Part shown: one piece after another, positions 21,508-31,435 of the stretch
Layout: each line of letters opens with the position of its first letter
Numbering within the stretch: the first letter of the stretch is position 1
Source: Nyssa sinensis
Lineage: Eukaryota; Streptophyta; Magnoliopsida; Cornales; Nyssaceae
Reading direction: 5' to 3'
Length of the DNA stretch: 64,000 nucleotides
Assembly: GCA_008638375.1 (NCBI GenBank)
Contig: VIRR01000535.1
Span: 62,001-126,000 of the forward strand
Translations under genes and position numbers: made by a program
Notes under the pieces: generated by a model
Seen by the model: only the letters and a program-made list of their open reading frames with translations
Told to the model about the DNA's origin: nothing
The model's database searches: none

Positions 21508-22549
21508 TGGTTGCCACGGAGAAATAAATATTCCAAGTTGGTCAAATTGCCAAATAAAGAAGGAATTAAACCATTGAGCTGATTTTCATCCAATGCTAGA
21601 TCAGCGAGAAACTTCAAATTTCCTAATTCTTTAGGAATGGAACCGGAAAGTTGATTAGTGGAAAGATATAGAAGAGTTAGGGAGGTCAAATCACCTAATG
21701 ACGCCGGGATTGAGCCTGATAGATTGTTTGTTTTAGGGCTTAGCTTATCGAGCAATTTCAATTTTCCAATCTCTGGTGGAATGGGACCAGATAGCTGATT
21801 GTCGAATAGGTGCAGCACTGTTAGGTTTTTCAAGTTTCCAAAGGTTGAAGGGATGGGACCAGTTAGAAGGTTGGAATCCATGTAGAGCTCAACAAGATTG
21901 GAGAGATTTCCTATTCCTGGAGGAATGTAACCAGAAAGGCTGTTATTGTAGAGAGATAAATAAGTCAAGTTACTCATATTGCCCAAAGAAGCTGGAATGG
22001 TCCCTTCAAGGTTGTTGGTGTACAAAGAAAGCTCAGTAAGAGACCTCAGCTGAGCTATTTCTTCAGGAATTGAGCCGTTTTAACTGGTTATCGTTCAGGT
22101 GGAGGGTTGCAAGATTTGTTAGCAGGCCAATTTCTGGTGGGATTGTTCCCAAAAATAGATTCATGGACAAATCTAGATAGGTGAGTTTGGAGAGCTTACT
22201 GATTTGTGGTGAGATGGTATCAAAAAATTCATTCATGCTGAGTTCAAAATAGGCAAGGTTTGGGAGAGATGAGAATGGAAAATCATATAACGTACCTTTT
22301 ACACTTGAATTTGTGAGGTTCAGTCTGTTGACGGTTCCATCGATGTTGCAGGAAACTCCAAGCCAAGTGCATGGGCTGGCACTTGTTAGTTAGAATAGAA
22401 TTGTTTTGGTGTTGAAGGGTGGCTTTCCATTTGAGGAGAGCATTAGCCTCTTCAGCAGAAGCAGAAGCAACATTGGGTGAAGAGAAAAACATAATAAACA
22501 GTGCTAAGGAAACAAAGGAAATGATCTTCTCGAAGGTTAAAAACCCCAT
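21508..22549 (-). pseudogene. LRR receptor kinase copy B, 3'-truncated
   Basis: It begins at ATG 22549 with the same signal peptide and [21 protein letters not shown] as the intact gene. A deletion of about 38 bp near 22389 and a one-base T insertion near 22077 break the frame. From 22025 down a clean run of LRRs follows ([21 protein letters not shown] to NLTNLEYLFLRGNQL) until homology ends at about 21508 against transposon DNA. The rest of the LRRs, the membrane span and kinase are absent. Compared with the intact gene it has two extra LRR units (NQLSGPIPPEIGKLKLLDKL to ALTLLYLSTNQLSG-type), so it preserves an LRR arrangement that the intact copy lost or never had. Confidence 0.88.
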
Positions 22550-23330
22550 GGTTTTTAATTTGATGTATAGCAGATGTTGGATTAAAGCTCTTATTTATAT
22601 ACCTATTATTCGACAAGTGCCATAATATTTTATTTCAACTTGCAATACCATAGACTTGGAAGTCTACTTTTGCTGCTGACTAATATTCTCATAAGAAAAA
22701 TGATGGCACACTGTGAAGACTTTCGCCTCTATTTACACAAAGACAGTGATATCTTTTATTTCTTTGACAAAATGCATATTCATGTTAGAAAAGGAACCAA
22801 CCATATGTTGACTAGGGCCGCCTCAAAACAAGTTGAGGCTTTACCTAGGGTCAAGGTCCCTGTCTCTTTACTAAAGACAGCAATGTATATTACAAGTTGA
22901 TGGGGGTAGGGATGAAGAACCTAGCAAACTGTTTCAAACCCTTTCAGCTGTATATGCATGTTTTAGGAATTATTGTTCAGTGTGCTTTGTATAATTAGAA
23001 AAAATAAATGCTCCCAAATCTTGAATTTCAAATGATGTTACCATGCATCATTGATTCACGTATGCACAAGTAATGATACACTCATATCATTTGGATTCAA
23101 AATTTGGGACAAATGGGAAGGATAGAATTAGTCAATTAGAAGTGTTTGTGAAACTCGGGGCTTGGGTATTCTTACCATTGCTTGATAGATTGCATGGATG
23201 ATAATGGACCCATCTCGTCCTTTCGTTTACCAATCTCTATCTACAATGTAGATGGTTTAAATATGATTAATAATAACATTGAATTTAGGTGTGTAGACTG
23301 ACTTGGGTATTGCGAGAATAACTGTTTTAT
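22550..23330. repeat. Duplicated upstream region of kinase copy B
   Basis: Matches 34462-35225 nearly base for base, with few indels (for example CAAAAATGATGGCAC-type, AATTTGGGACAAATGGGAAGG and GATTAATAATAACATTGAATTTAGG). It contains the TATA-type ATTTATA block of the kinase promoter. Followed at 23345-23480 by a single diverged copy of the unit that is tandemly repeated at 35.9-37 kb. Confidence 0.85.
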
Positions 23331-23565
23331 TCTATCTCTTTCTTTTTCTGTGTTTTTCATTTGGATTTGAATATAGGGTTGTTGACTTTGGACTTTGGTA
23401 TTCCTTTGACTGCTTTATGGTTTTATAGTGGATGATAATAACTTTGAATTTTGGACTTGAGACTTGGGCCTTGGTATCTTAAACTTTCCTTGGTGATCTC
23501 TTTTGTGTTCTCATTTAGATTATGAAATTTTAGAACTAGTTTGTTGAAGTTGGTAAATGTTACCA

Positions 23566-23575
23566 TCACCATGAG
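23566..23575 (+). repeat. Target-site duplication, left (TCACCATGAG)
   Basis: The same ten bases occur at 30165-30174. The undisrupted duplicate near 37040 reads TCACCATCAGCTATTCTAAAAC without a gap, which proves this is an insertion site. A duplication of 9-10 bp is typical of Mutator-like elements. Confidence 0.85.
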
Positions 23576-23870
23576 GAGTTAAATCCGGAAGTAGGGTAAA
23601 AAAAAAAAAGTTATTTTCCAAAATAAGGTTCTTTCTAACTCATTTACCAAAATAGGGTTCTTTTAAAAAGCGTTTTTTGGAAAGACGCTTTTAAAAGTGT
23701 CTTTCCAAAAGACGTTTTTTAAAATAAATTTTTTTTCAAAATATTAACATGAAAGCGTCTTTTGGAAAGACGCTTGTAAAAGCGTTTTTCCAAAAGACGT
23801 TTTTTTAAAGTAAATTTTTTTTCAAAATATTAAGTTAAAAGCGTCTTTCCAAACCAAATTTTTTTTTTTT
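23576..23870. repeat. MULE left terminal region with hairpin sub-repeats
   Basis: After the terminal GAGTTAAATCC and an A run, the sequence holds two roughly 80-bp tandem sub-repeats, each with an AAAGCGTCTTTTGGAAAGACGC-like hairpin near 23676 and 23753. The left end is more decayed than the right. Confidence 0.7.
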
Positions 23871-24002
23871 TTTTTCTGTTTTGACATTCCAACAGGGTAT
23901 ATTTCAAGCCTTTTGATCTGTTTTTCTTGTTCTCATTCCCTGCATCGTCTAATCCTATTGATCTGGCCTTAAAAGTGCATCTATTCAAGCAATTTTGTCC
24001 AG

Positions 24003-24116
24003 TGAAAGAGAGTTGGAAACTTCTAGTGCTATGAAAGGGTTACGTGGGAAATTGAATAAAGTGGTTCTTGCCTATAGTGGTGGCTTAGATACATCAGTCA
24101 TTGTCCCATGGCTAAG
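24003..24116 (+). pseudogene. Captured exon of argininosuccinate synthase
   Basis: The exon is bounded by an acceptor (TTTTGTCCAG, ending 24002) and a donor (AAG then GTATTG, from 24117). It encodes [20 protein letters not shown] continuing to TSVIVPWLR, which includes the SGGLDTS ATP-pyrophosphatase loop. This matches the first conserved block of plant plastid argininosuccinate synthase (arginine biosynthesis, citrulline plus aspartate). The next expected exon is absent and unrelated DNA follows. It is a lone exon with intron edges, so genomic DNA and not mRNA was captured. No frame-breaking change inside. Confidence 0.88.
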
Positions 24117-24405
24117 GTATTGTTGCTCTTGTGTTTTATTTGTAAACAGCTGTACTGGCAAACATACTATCTTCTTTTGTCAAAGAACAGTTACTCTTTG
24201 GCATCTATAATCTTAACTTCTAACTATAAATTCAAACAATTCTAATAAACAGATAAAAGAATTACTATAAAATTGAAAACTGAATATTGATATCCAATAC
24301 AAAACAAATTCCAGCCACTTTGGCGTAATCTAATTTCATTATAGTACACTTAAGGGTCTGCACTAACCCAGTTTTCTACTGTAATCTACACTTGCACTGC
24401 TCGTG

Positions 24406-25320
24406 CTAATTATGGTATGTTCTTATCCGCCCATCCAAGCCTGCCGTTACAATCACAAGATCCCACATATGAGAACTAGATATGTTCTGGCAAGCACTCC
24501 TCAAAAATTTGTACTCTGATTTACACATTGTCGGCGAAACTGCTGCTGGAGTTGGACTGGGTAGTTTCTCCTCTGGCCAAGTTGCAGATCCCTTTGAAAT
24601 CCTCATCACACTTGCTCTTGCCATTCTTTAAAATACTTTCTAGCAGGTCATCCCCCAAAAACGTCGGAGAAGTAGGCGATCCTGACATGGCTTTCATGCC
24701 ATACCAAGGTAAAGCAATCGAAGCATTGTGAGACAAGAAATTCTCACAAGAGGAAATGTTCTTTGCTCTGTGAGAACTCTTGTCCTCGCTTATGTAGTTC
24801 CAAACATAGACATTAGAATCATCACTTGCTGAGACAATGTGTTGCCCATCCGAGGTGAAAGATGCAGGTACCTGGCTTCCTGGATTTCGAACACCTAGAA
24901 ATGGGGGATAGAAAAGTTCAGAAATTAAATTAACGGCACTTGAATTCCATAATGGAAAAAATATCTGCTATCACATTAAATTGTCTCATCATGACAGTTC
25001 ACATAGCACCAAAAAAGGGCATTTCTATCTTTATAACAACTCAATGATAACCAAATCAATATGTACCCTTGAATTTGCAGATGACATTGACCCCACAAAG
25101 TATTCGAACTTGTGAATCAGCAGAAGTTACCATTACTTTGGTTGGGTCACTTGAAGAAAACTGGGAGAGTGAAGAAATAACATGATGTGTAAGTCTAGAC
25201 AGCCAAGGAAATCAAGTGTTAAAAAAATTATTTCCTTTTTTCCCCCGAAAAATAGAAAAGAGGCAAGGGATAGATTACCTGAAAACTAGTTATCCTCTTG
25301 CAGGGTGATTTCTTTTTCCC
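24406..25320 (-). pseudogene. Captured 3' exons of a WD40 protein (WDR44-like)
   Basis: Three exons read on the minus strand. 25320-25279 gives KKKSPCKRITSFQ, flanked by CAG acceptor and GT donor. 25160-25067 gives FSSSDPTKVMVTSADSQVRI. 24894 down gives NPGSQVPASFTSDGQHIVSA, then SDDSNVYVWNYI, a typical WD repeat ending. Further on, SHNASIALPWYG occurs. A one-base frame change near 24600 moves the reading from 'KGICNLARGE' to the expected 'KGSATWPEEKLP' register, which then runs to VTAGLDGRIRTYHN near 24406. Plant WDR44-like proteins end this way. The N-terminal half of the gene is missing. Confidence 0.75.
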
Positions 25321-28300
25321 CTGTAAACATATTTAAGCATCCAGTGTTAGCAATGTTAGCAGTCTTTCCCAATTCATTAACTGTTAGCAGTGTTTGAGTG
25401 AAATTTAGTAATCTCCTCTCTGCTCTAATCTTCTTTACAACTCCACACCAAGCAAAAATGTGCAAACTTGAAACAAGATGACTTAGATAAGGCCTATGCA
25501 GAAAAATTATAAGGTATTCTTTGACACAAACACATTTTCATAATAGATATTATATTGTGCAATTGACTTTCATAATAGACATTTTCATAACTCATGACTC
25601 CAAAAATAAAAATCATGATTAGAAAAATTGTAAGATTATCGGTATATTTTATCCATTCATTTGAATCAAATCCATTTTATTTTATTGATTGAAGCTCTTG
25701 CAGTGAAAAGGATTGTATGCTCACATGGATTTATAAATATCAATTAAATTGTTTTCTTCTTTATTATGTTGAAATACAAAATATATTTTATGCCCAGTGG
25801 AAAGCAAGCACTTCAAATGTCAGATTTAGATGATTATAGAAAATGGTAGACAAATGGATGAAGGTTGGACAATGAATTCACCTGATTTGTATGGAAGGGG
25901 CCTTATTGGCAGCCTCTGTGACTGCTTTCTCTGCTTCAATCTCACCCATAAAGGCATCACAGCAATTTCTATGTTGTTTCCTCCACTCTCAACAATCTAA
26001 CATCACTGCAATTTCTAAGTTCTTTCCTCCACTCTCAACCAACCTAATTGTAGGAAGACACAAGTTGGTAGTTTCTTTTTTATTTTTTTGTTGAGACAAA
26101 TCAATCAACCAGAATTAACTATGGATAATCATTGCGTTCAAATAAACTACACTGCATGTTCAAATTGCAATTTGGTGCAGTCTTACCTAATTGTGAATTT
26201 AAATTTTTGTCATAATATGGGACAAGTTTAGTCCAGTTGAAAGAACTTGAATTTGGCTTTGGCTTCCTGCTTCAAATTTTATGCTTTGGATTGCAAGGAA
26301 ATGGTTCAAGGGACCTGGCAGAAACATTGATATACATAATGAAGATAGTTAAATAGCTTATCTGGTAGGAAAATGAAACTAAAGTTGTAACAGAACAGTC
26401 TCTCTCATAATGATATGACAATTATCCAAGGCACTCCAAACAGCTTCTCTTATAATAATATATGACAGCAAGTAGACTGACAGCCAAGACTAGATTTTCA
26501 TGACTGGATGCTCAGATGTGTGAGATGCAGGTCAGAATTTTGATTTCAACGTCAACTGGGATTTTGTCAAACCAAAAGGAAATCCCTTGAAATTTCAAAA
26601 CGGCATCGAATTTTGATCAAAACTTCAATTTTGTGGAACAGATTGAAGAACATAAAAATTTCAAAATGGCTTGGAATTGATGAAACAGTTGTAAGTGTCA
26701 CAAATATTGTTGAAAGATTAAAACAGTTGCAAGTGTCACAAATATTTCCTTGCTAATCCCCTTCTTCAACCACAGATATTATGTTCCCTCCCTGTATCTC
26801 AACTGCTCATTTTCACATTTAACAAAAACAATAGATCAGTGCAACCTAGACATAATGTTTTTTTCTTTTTTGGGAGGAAAGGTGTGTATTATAAACAAAA
26901 TGAGAGAAACAAAGGGCCCCAGAATAAAGCTCCACGTTCAATAAAGAAAAATGCAAATAAAAGAAACATTTAAGAGAGTAAGGATTTGCAGCAGGACCTT
27001 GGATTGCTGCCAAATACAATAAGCTCATCAAGAAAAGTTAGCCAATTATTCACTTGAGCTAGTGAGAACTCTAAAATATAGTACAAAATGATCCTTAGAA
27101 ATGATGATGCAACCAGCTACTGAAAGCTACTAAAACCAAATGTTTTGAAATAAAAAGTACCAAAATGGTGTTTATCTCCTCCATAAATAAATGTATTGAT
27201 AACATTGAAGAAAAAAAAATGCAACAAAAGCAACTTACAGCTGGTTAAGCTCAATGAACAATCCTCACTAGCAATACTTTATCCCACACACCAACAGTAT
27301 AAGCTAATGCTTCATTAGTCATCCATCCAATATTAAATAGAGGATTCACCAATATTAAATAGTTGAATCCTCTTATCAGCCTCAGCTTATAAAAGTTCAT
27401 GATTTCATTTGGTAAGTCACTTATAATTGCCACAAATAACAGAGCACACAGAAAAAGTTTTTATTTGGCAGTACTTTGGTGATAGAATGCTTGTTTTTCT
27501 ATGTAAAATCATTTTTACATGCTCGCCATACCATCCAATCTTTTATACCTATTAACATTCTACAATTTTTAATTTCCCACCAACCCATTTAGTATTAATA
27601 TTTTTACATCCCTCTGTATTTAATTTCTCCTATCATCTTCTCCACTTTAGCTGTTAAATGTTTAAAATTAAAAAAATTGAAAGCTAGAATTTGCAAGGTG
27701 ATTTCTTTTAATAAAAAAAAATATGCATGATTTTGGTAGGTATCGCATGCGCACACACAATAATTTAGAACCAAATCAAGAAATTGATGATAGATTACAA
27801 AAATTAGTGCAATTATAGCAGGAAAAGTATAGAATAAATCACGCAAACTAGCAACAATAATTGAGAACAACTTACCTTGATTGTATAGTTGGATACACTT
27901 GTGGATGAATCGTACGAGAAAGAATTTCAGTGATTAATATCACTGAAATCGTTATAATTGCAAGAAATAATTTCATGATTAATATCACAGATTTTTTTTT
28001 TCTTTCAATTTTCTAGGTAATTCCTACACATACTCGTGCCCCAACAAGGGGGGGACTTAAGTCATCCATGATCCACCTCCCTGGCGGCATTCAAGCACCT
28101 CCCTTTTGGGGTTGCAGGAATGCAGATTTTTTACAATCAATCATCCATAACAATAAACCTTACTTTAATAGCACTCGAATGCACCAAGAATTTCAGTGTT
28201 TCCTCTCACTCTCTTCAAGGCCCAACATCCATATATATCATGCCAGCCTAGGCATGCAACTAAAGTATGAAAGCTTACTTAGAACAGTCTTATATGTGTG

Positions 28301-28359
28301 AGCATCTATTTATGTATTGTGATGATACAAGTGTACTGTAAACATACAAATCAACTGAC
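25321..28359. other. MULE interior without recognisable gene
   Basis: AT-rich. A plus-strand ORF at 25891-26094 starts with an Ala/Ser-rich stretch (ALLAASVTAFSASISPIKAS) that resembles a plastid transit peptide, but I cannot name a gene. The remainder may be captured intron or filler. Confidence 0.4.
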
Positions 28360-28471
28360 CTATTCCTGCAGCTCCATGAATTGCCTCTCTTTTTCTTGAA
28401 TATATTCTTGCAGGTCATGGATCTATTTAAGATGCTGGGCTCTTTCAGCTTCAGAGTTATCACGCTCCCTC
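28360..28471 (-). pseudogene. Captured exon of an unidentified coiled-coil protein
   Basis: Bounded by an acceptor (TTTTTGCAG, after 28472) and a donor (TAG then GTCAGT, from 28359). It encodes a charged helical segment: RERDNSEAERAQHLK, a TAG, then IHDLQEYIQEKERQFMELQE and a second TAG at the exon edge. Both TAG codons are one step from CAG. The upstream minus-strand frame (28816 to 28493) reads DLPHPEREDMLFLLSIFK and may be the previous exon. Family not recognised. Confidence 0.45.
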
Positions 28472-29597
28472 CTGCAAAAAGATGTAGCCCATTCAGATTA
28501 CATCCAGAACGCCCAAGCCTCGTGGAACCTGAAGCAATTCAAGTCCATCAAAGTTGATAAAACATTTCTGCCCAATGTCATGATCTTGGCATAATTTAAA
28601 AATGCTCAACAAAAACAACATATCCTCCCTCTCGGGGTGGGGCAAATCAATGACGAATTCAATGAGATTGGTGATACAGAAAGAAAGGGAGAAAAAAAGA
28701 ACAAAACAAAAAGAAATGAAACTGTAGTAACAGAAAACATGAACAGGGGCATTTAGCCTACCGAGTGGAACGACAAAGCAGAATTTGTGAAGAAAATATT
28801 GTGTTTCAACTCTCAATTGAATACATGTCAGACCAAATCAGATTTGCTCAAAGATGGAGCTCATTATGTCAATAAGAAATCCAAGGCTAACATTCATTAT
28901 GTCAATAAAAATTGTGATTGAGCTTGGTTTTTTGTTTTACTAATAAAATTAAAATAAAAATTCCACTAAAACTGCCAAAGGAGAAGTATAAAAGGAAAAC
29001 AAAAATTAAACCTTATCCATATGATTAAGCACACTTAAATTAACATTACAGTTTGATTCATCGCTTACATTAACCACGTCAGAAGGACGATTTGAGTTTT
29101 TTAGTGTGTTTTTCCCTATCACTTATGAACTTCATTCTTTTCCTGATATAATTTTCACTTACAAATTTGCTTCATACTTATATGTTAATCAATTGTGTTT
29201 TATAATGCAAAGGGCCCAAAAATATCATAAAAGAACCATGAAACAGGGGTCCAAAAAGGGTAATTAAAGGCAGCACTAAGATCGAAACACTAAGAGAAAA
29301 TTACGAAATAATTCAGAAACAATTTGAATACAGCCTAAAGAGGAAACCCTAATGAATACAAAACATTACCCAATTCAAGATACAGGAAAGAGACATAAAA
29401 ACAAATGAAACCTCGATATATTATCAATCTTTGTGGTCGCTGAAAAATCGCATAAAGAGAAAAGATCTTACGGAATCTCAGTACAAGTTTACATTACCCG
29501 ACTGGCCTAAAGTTCCAATTTTTAATTTCTATTCCTAATATTTCTCAGCAACCAAACAGACCTAATAATATATGTATTTATTTGTTGTGTGTATTAC

Positions 29598-29820
29598 CAG
29601 CACAAGTTTTTTCCTTCATGAGCTTATAGATGAGGACAGAGATTCCAATGGAGTGAACAGCTTCAGCCGCAACGAAGAGGTTGTCGTGATCGTGTACGAT
29701 GACTCGTAGCAACACCAGTGCCGCCATCCCGGACACGACGACCAGGAAAGCGTTCACCTTGGGCGGCTGTCTCCGAACCCATGTCGACACAGAGTGGATC
29801 GGCCTTTTCGGTGGCCTCAT
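29598..29820 (-). pseudogene. Captured first exon of a KDEL-receptor-like (ERD2-like) protein
   Basis: ATG at 29820 opens RPPKRPIHSVSTWVRRQPPK, a hydrophobic segment FLVVVSGMAALVLLRV, then HDHDNLFVAAEAVHSIGISV and KEKTCAG. The exon stops at a GT donor (29597-29596). This is the start of the plant ER-lumen-retention-receptor-like family, Golgi-ER membrane proteins that recycle K/HDEL ligands. The exon itself is intact with no stop. The 5' leader (29821 to about 30045) was captured as well and abuts the right MULE end. Downstream exons with the ligand-binding helices are not found, so it is not a working receptor. Confidence 0.82.
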
Positions 29821-30044
29821 GGTGTGTATCTTTGGGTCTTTGGGGCTGGTTTGTGACTGTGATGTACGGGCGAGAAAGTGATGGAAAGTGGAGGAAAACG
29901 AGAGAAGCGAGATCGAGCAGAATTATTAATGATTATATAAGAGATATGGAGGTTGAAAACTGAAAAATGGGAAGAAAACTGAAAAACTGAGAGATACGGG
30001 AAGAGAAGGAAAGTGAAAAATGATCGTTCGGCAGTATAAAATGA

Positions 30045-30164
30045 ACATAGAAAGCGTCTTTTGAAAAGACGCTTTCTCAAAATACCCTATTCTGGTAAAT
30101 AAATTTGAAATCACCTTAAAGTGGTAAATAACTTTCAAAATTGCCTTAATTTGGAAAAAAATTC
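30045..30164. repeat. MULE right terminal region with perfect hairpin
   Basis: 30050-30076 is a perfect palindrome with 13-base arms (GAAAGCGTCTTTT and its inverse) around one G. The rest to 30164 pairs as an inverted repeat with the left end (AATAGGGTATTTTGAG). Confidence 0.8.
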
Positions 30165-30174
30165 TCACCATGAG
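30165..30174 (+). repeat. Target-site duplication, right (TCACCATGAG)
   Basis: Exact copy of 23566-23575. Followed by CTATTCTGAAAC, as in the uninterrupted duplicate near 37050. Confidence 0.85.
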
Positions 30175-31435
30175 CTATTCTGAAACAACTCTTATTGGGA
30201 CTGATGGTTTTTATTGCCTAAATCATACTTCATCAGTAAAATATTATGCAACAATAGTAAGTGGTCCTAATATTTAGGATACATTATACTAACATCCCTT
30301 CACATTTTTGACAACTACAAAGATATTTTTTGAAAATTTTTAACACTATATTGTCATCTCCTATTTTTATTAACAAATTACACATACCTTTCCTCTTGTC
30401 TAATTTTTTTTCAAAATGACAAAAATACCCTTTTCATTTTTTTAAATATTTTTTCAAATTTGACTATATTTTTCTTACTTTTTTTTTTAAAAAAAATCAT
30501 TTTATATAAAATAAAGTCTAGGAGAATATAATTTCAAAAATCTAAGAGAAGTCTATAATTGTCAGAACTATTAAAGAGGTCAATCTAATTTACCCTAATA
30601 TTTATTTTGAAATTACCTTTAAAAATAGTTAACAAGAGAAAACCAATGTCAATAATTGTGTAGTTTATTTTTGGACCCTAAACACCATTTTCATCTTCTA
30701 TGCATCTTCTATGCTTTTCTCTTTCCATTTCTAAGTTCTTTGTAGCTTTTTTTTCCTCTTCTTGATTGAATCCAACTCTCCACCGCTTTGTCTTTGTTTT
30801 GAATATGAAAAACACAATTAAATTTTTGTTTGGTTGTTGCTTTGAGAAAAACTTCAAATATAGTAATAGTGTTTTTTTTAATCAGTAATTAATAGTGTTT
30901 ATGCATTTATGTGGTGGACAATTCTAAGCCCTCAGTCCTTTAACTTGATAGGTTTCTTGTGTTGCCATGAGGACTGAGCTTAATTTTAAAAATTAAGAGA
31001 TTTAACCAATCTATTACTTTATTAAGTACCACTCAAGAACCAACCAACCAAAGTAAATGAGAAACATTTCACTTTGAGGACATTAATTATACAAGGCAAT
31101 AATTTTAGTGTTATATATTAAAATCAAATTATAAATCCATGCTTAGAATGAAAATAAATACCACATGATACATAATAAAACATTTTGAACACACAGATTC
31201 TTAGAACAATGCTAGAGTTTCTCAATTTATATCCCAAATCATATACTCAATGTAATATGTTATGATATGATGACTTTAAAAATTACATCTTATAAGACTT
31301 TGTATATTAACACATCATATTGGAAGTACAAATAGCAATATAAATTGAAATTTTTTAGCATTACTCTCTGACTAAACTAAATCACCTTCCACACTCCAAG
31401 AGTGATTGAGCTTTATAGCTCTAAGAAAGTGTTGT
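30175..31435. other. Duplicated flank of kinase copy B and downstream spacer of the intact gene
   Basis: 30175-30970 matches pieces of 35228-35860 and 37040-37380 (for example ACTATATTGTCATCTCCTA and TGAATATGAAAAACACA). 30970-31435 is AT-rich, with no gene seen. It is the 3' side of the intact kinase gene. Confidence 0.65.

Larger units (their letters stand above)
23576..30164. mobile_element. Pack-MULE-type Mutator-like element carrying gene fragments
   Basis: A 6.59-kb insert bounded by TCACCATGAG on both sides, with inverted ends. ATTTACCAAAATAGGGTTC about 65 bases in on the left pairs with ATTTACCAGAATAGGGTA on the inverted right end, and both lead into AAAGCGTC/GACGCTTT hairpins. No transposase is present, so it is non-autonomous. 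Inside are exons that still show splice borders: argininosuccinate synthase (plus), a WD40 protein, an unidentified coiled-coil exon and a KDEL-receptor-like first exon (minus). This is the definition of a Pack-MULE. The empty site in the paralogous flank makes the insertion call firm. Confidence 0.8.

Noticed and set aside
28493..28816. 107-codon minus ORF as an independent gene
   Set aside because: No family recognised and no start context; at most a captured exon in the MULE.
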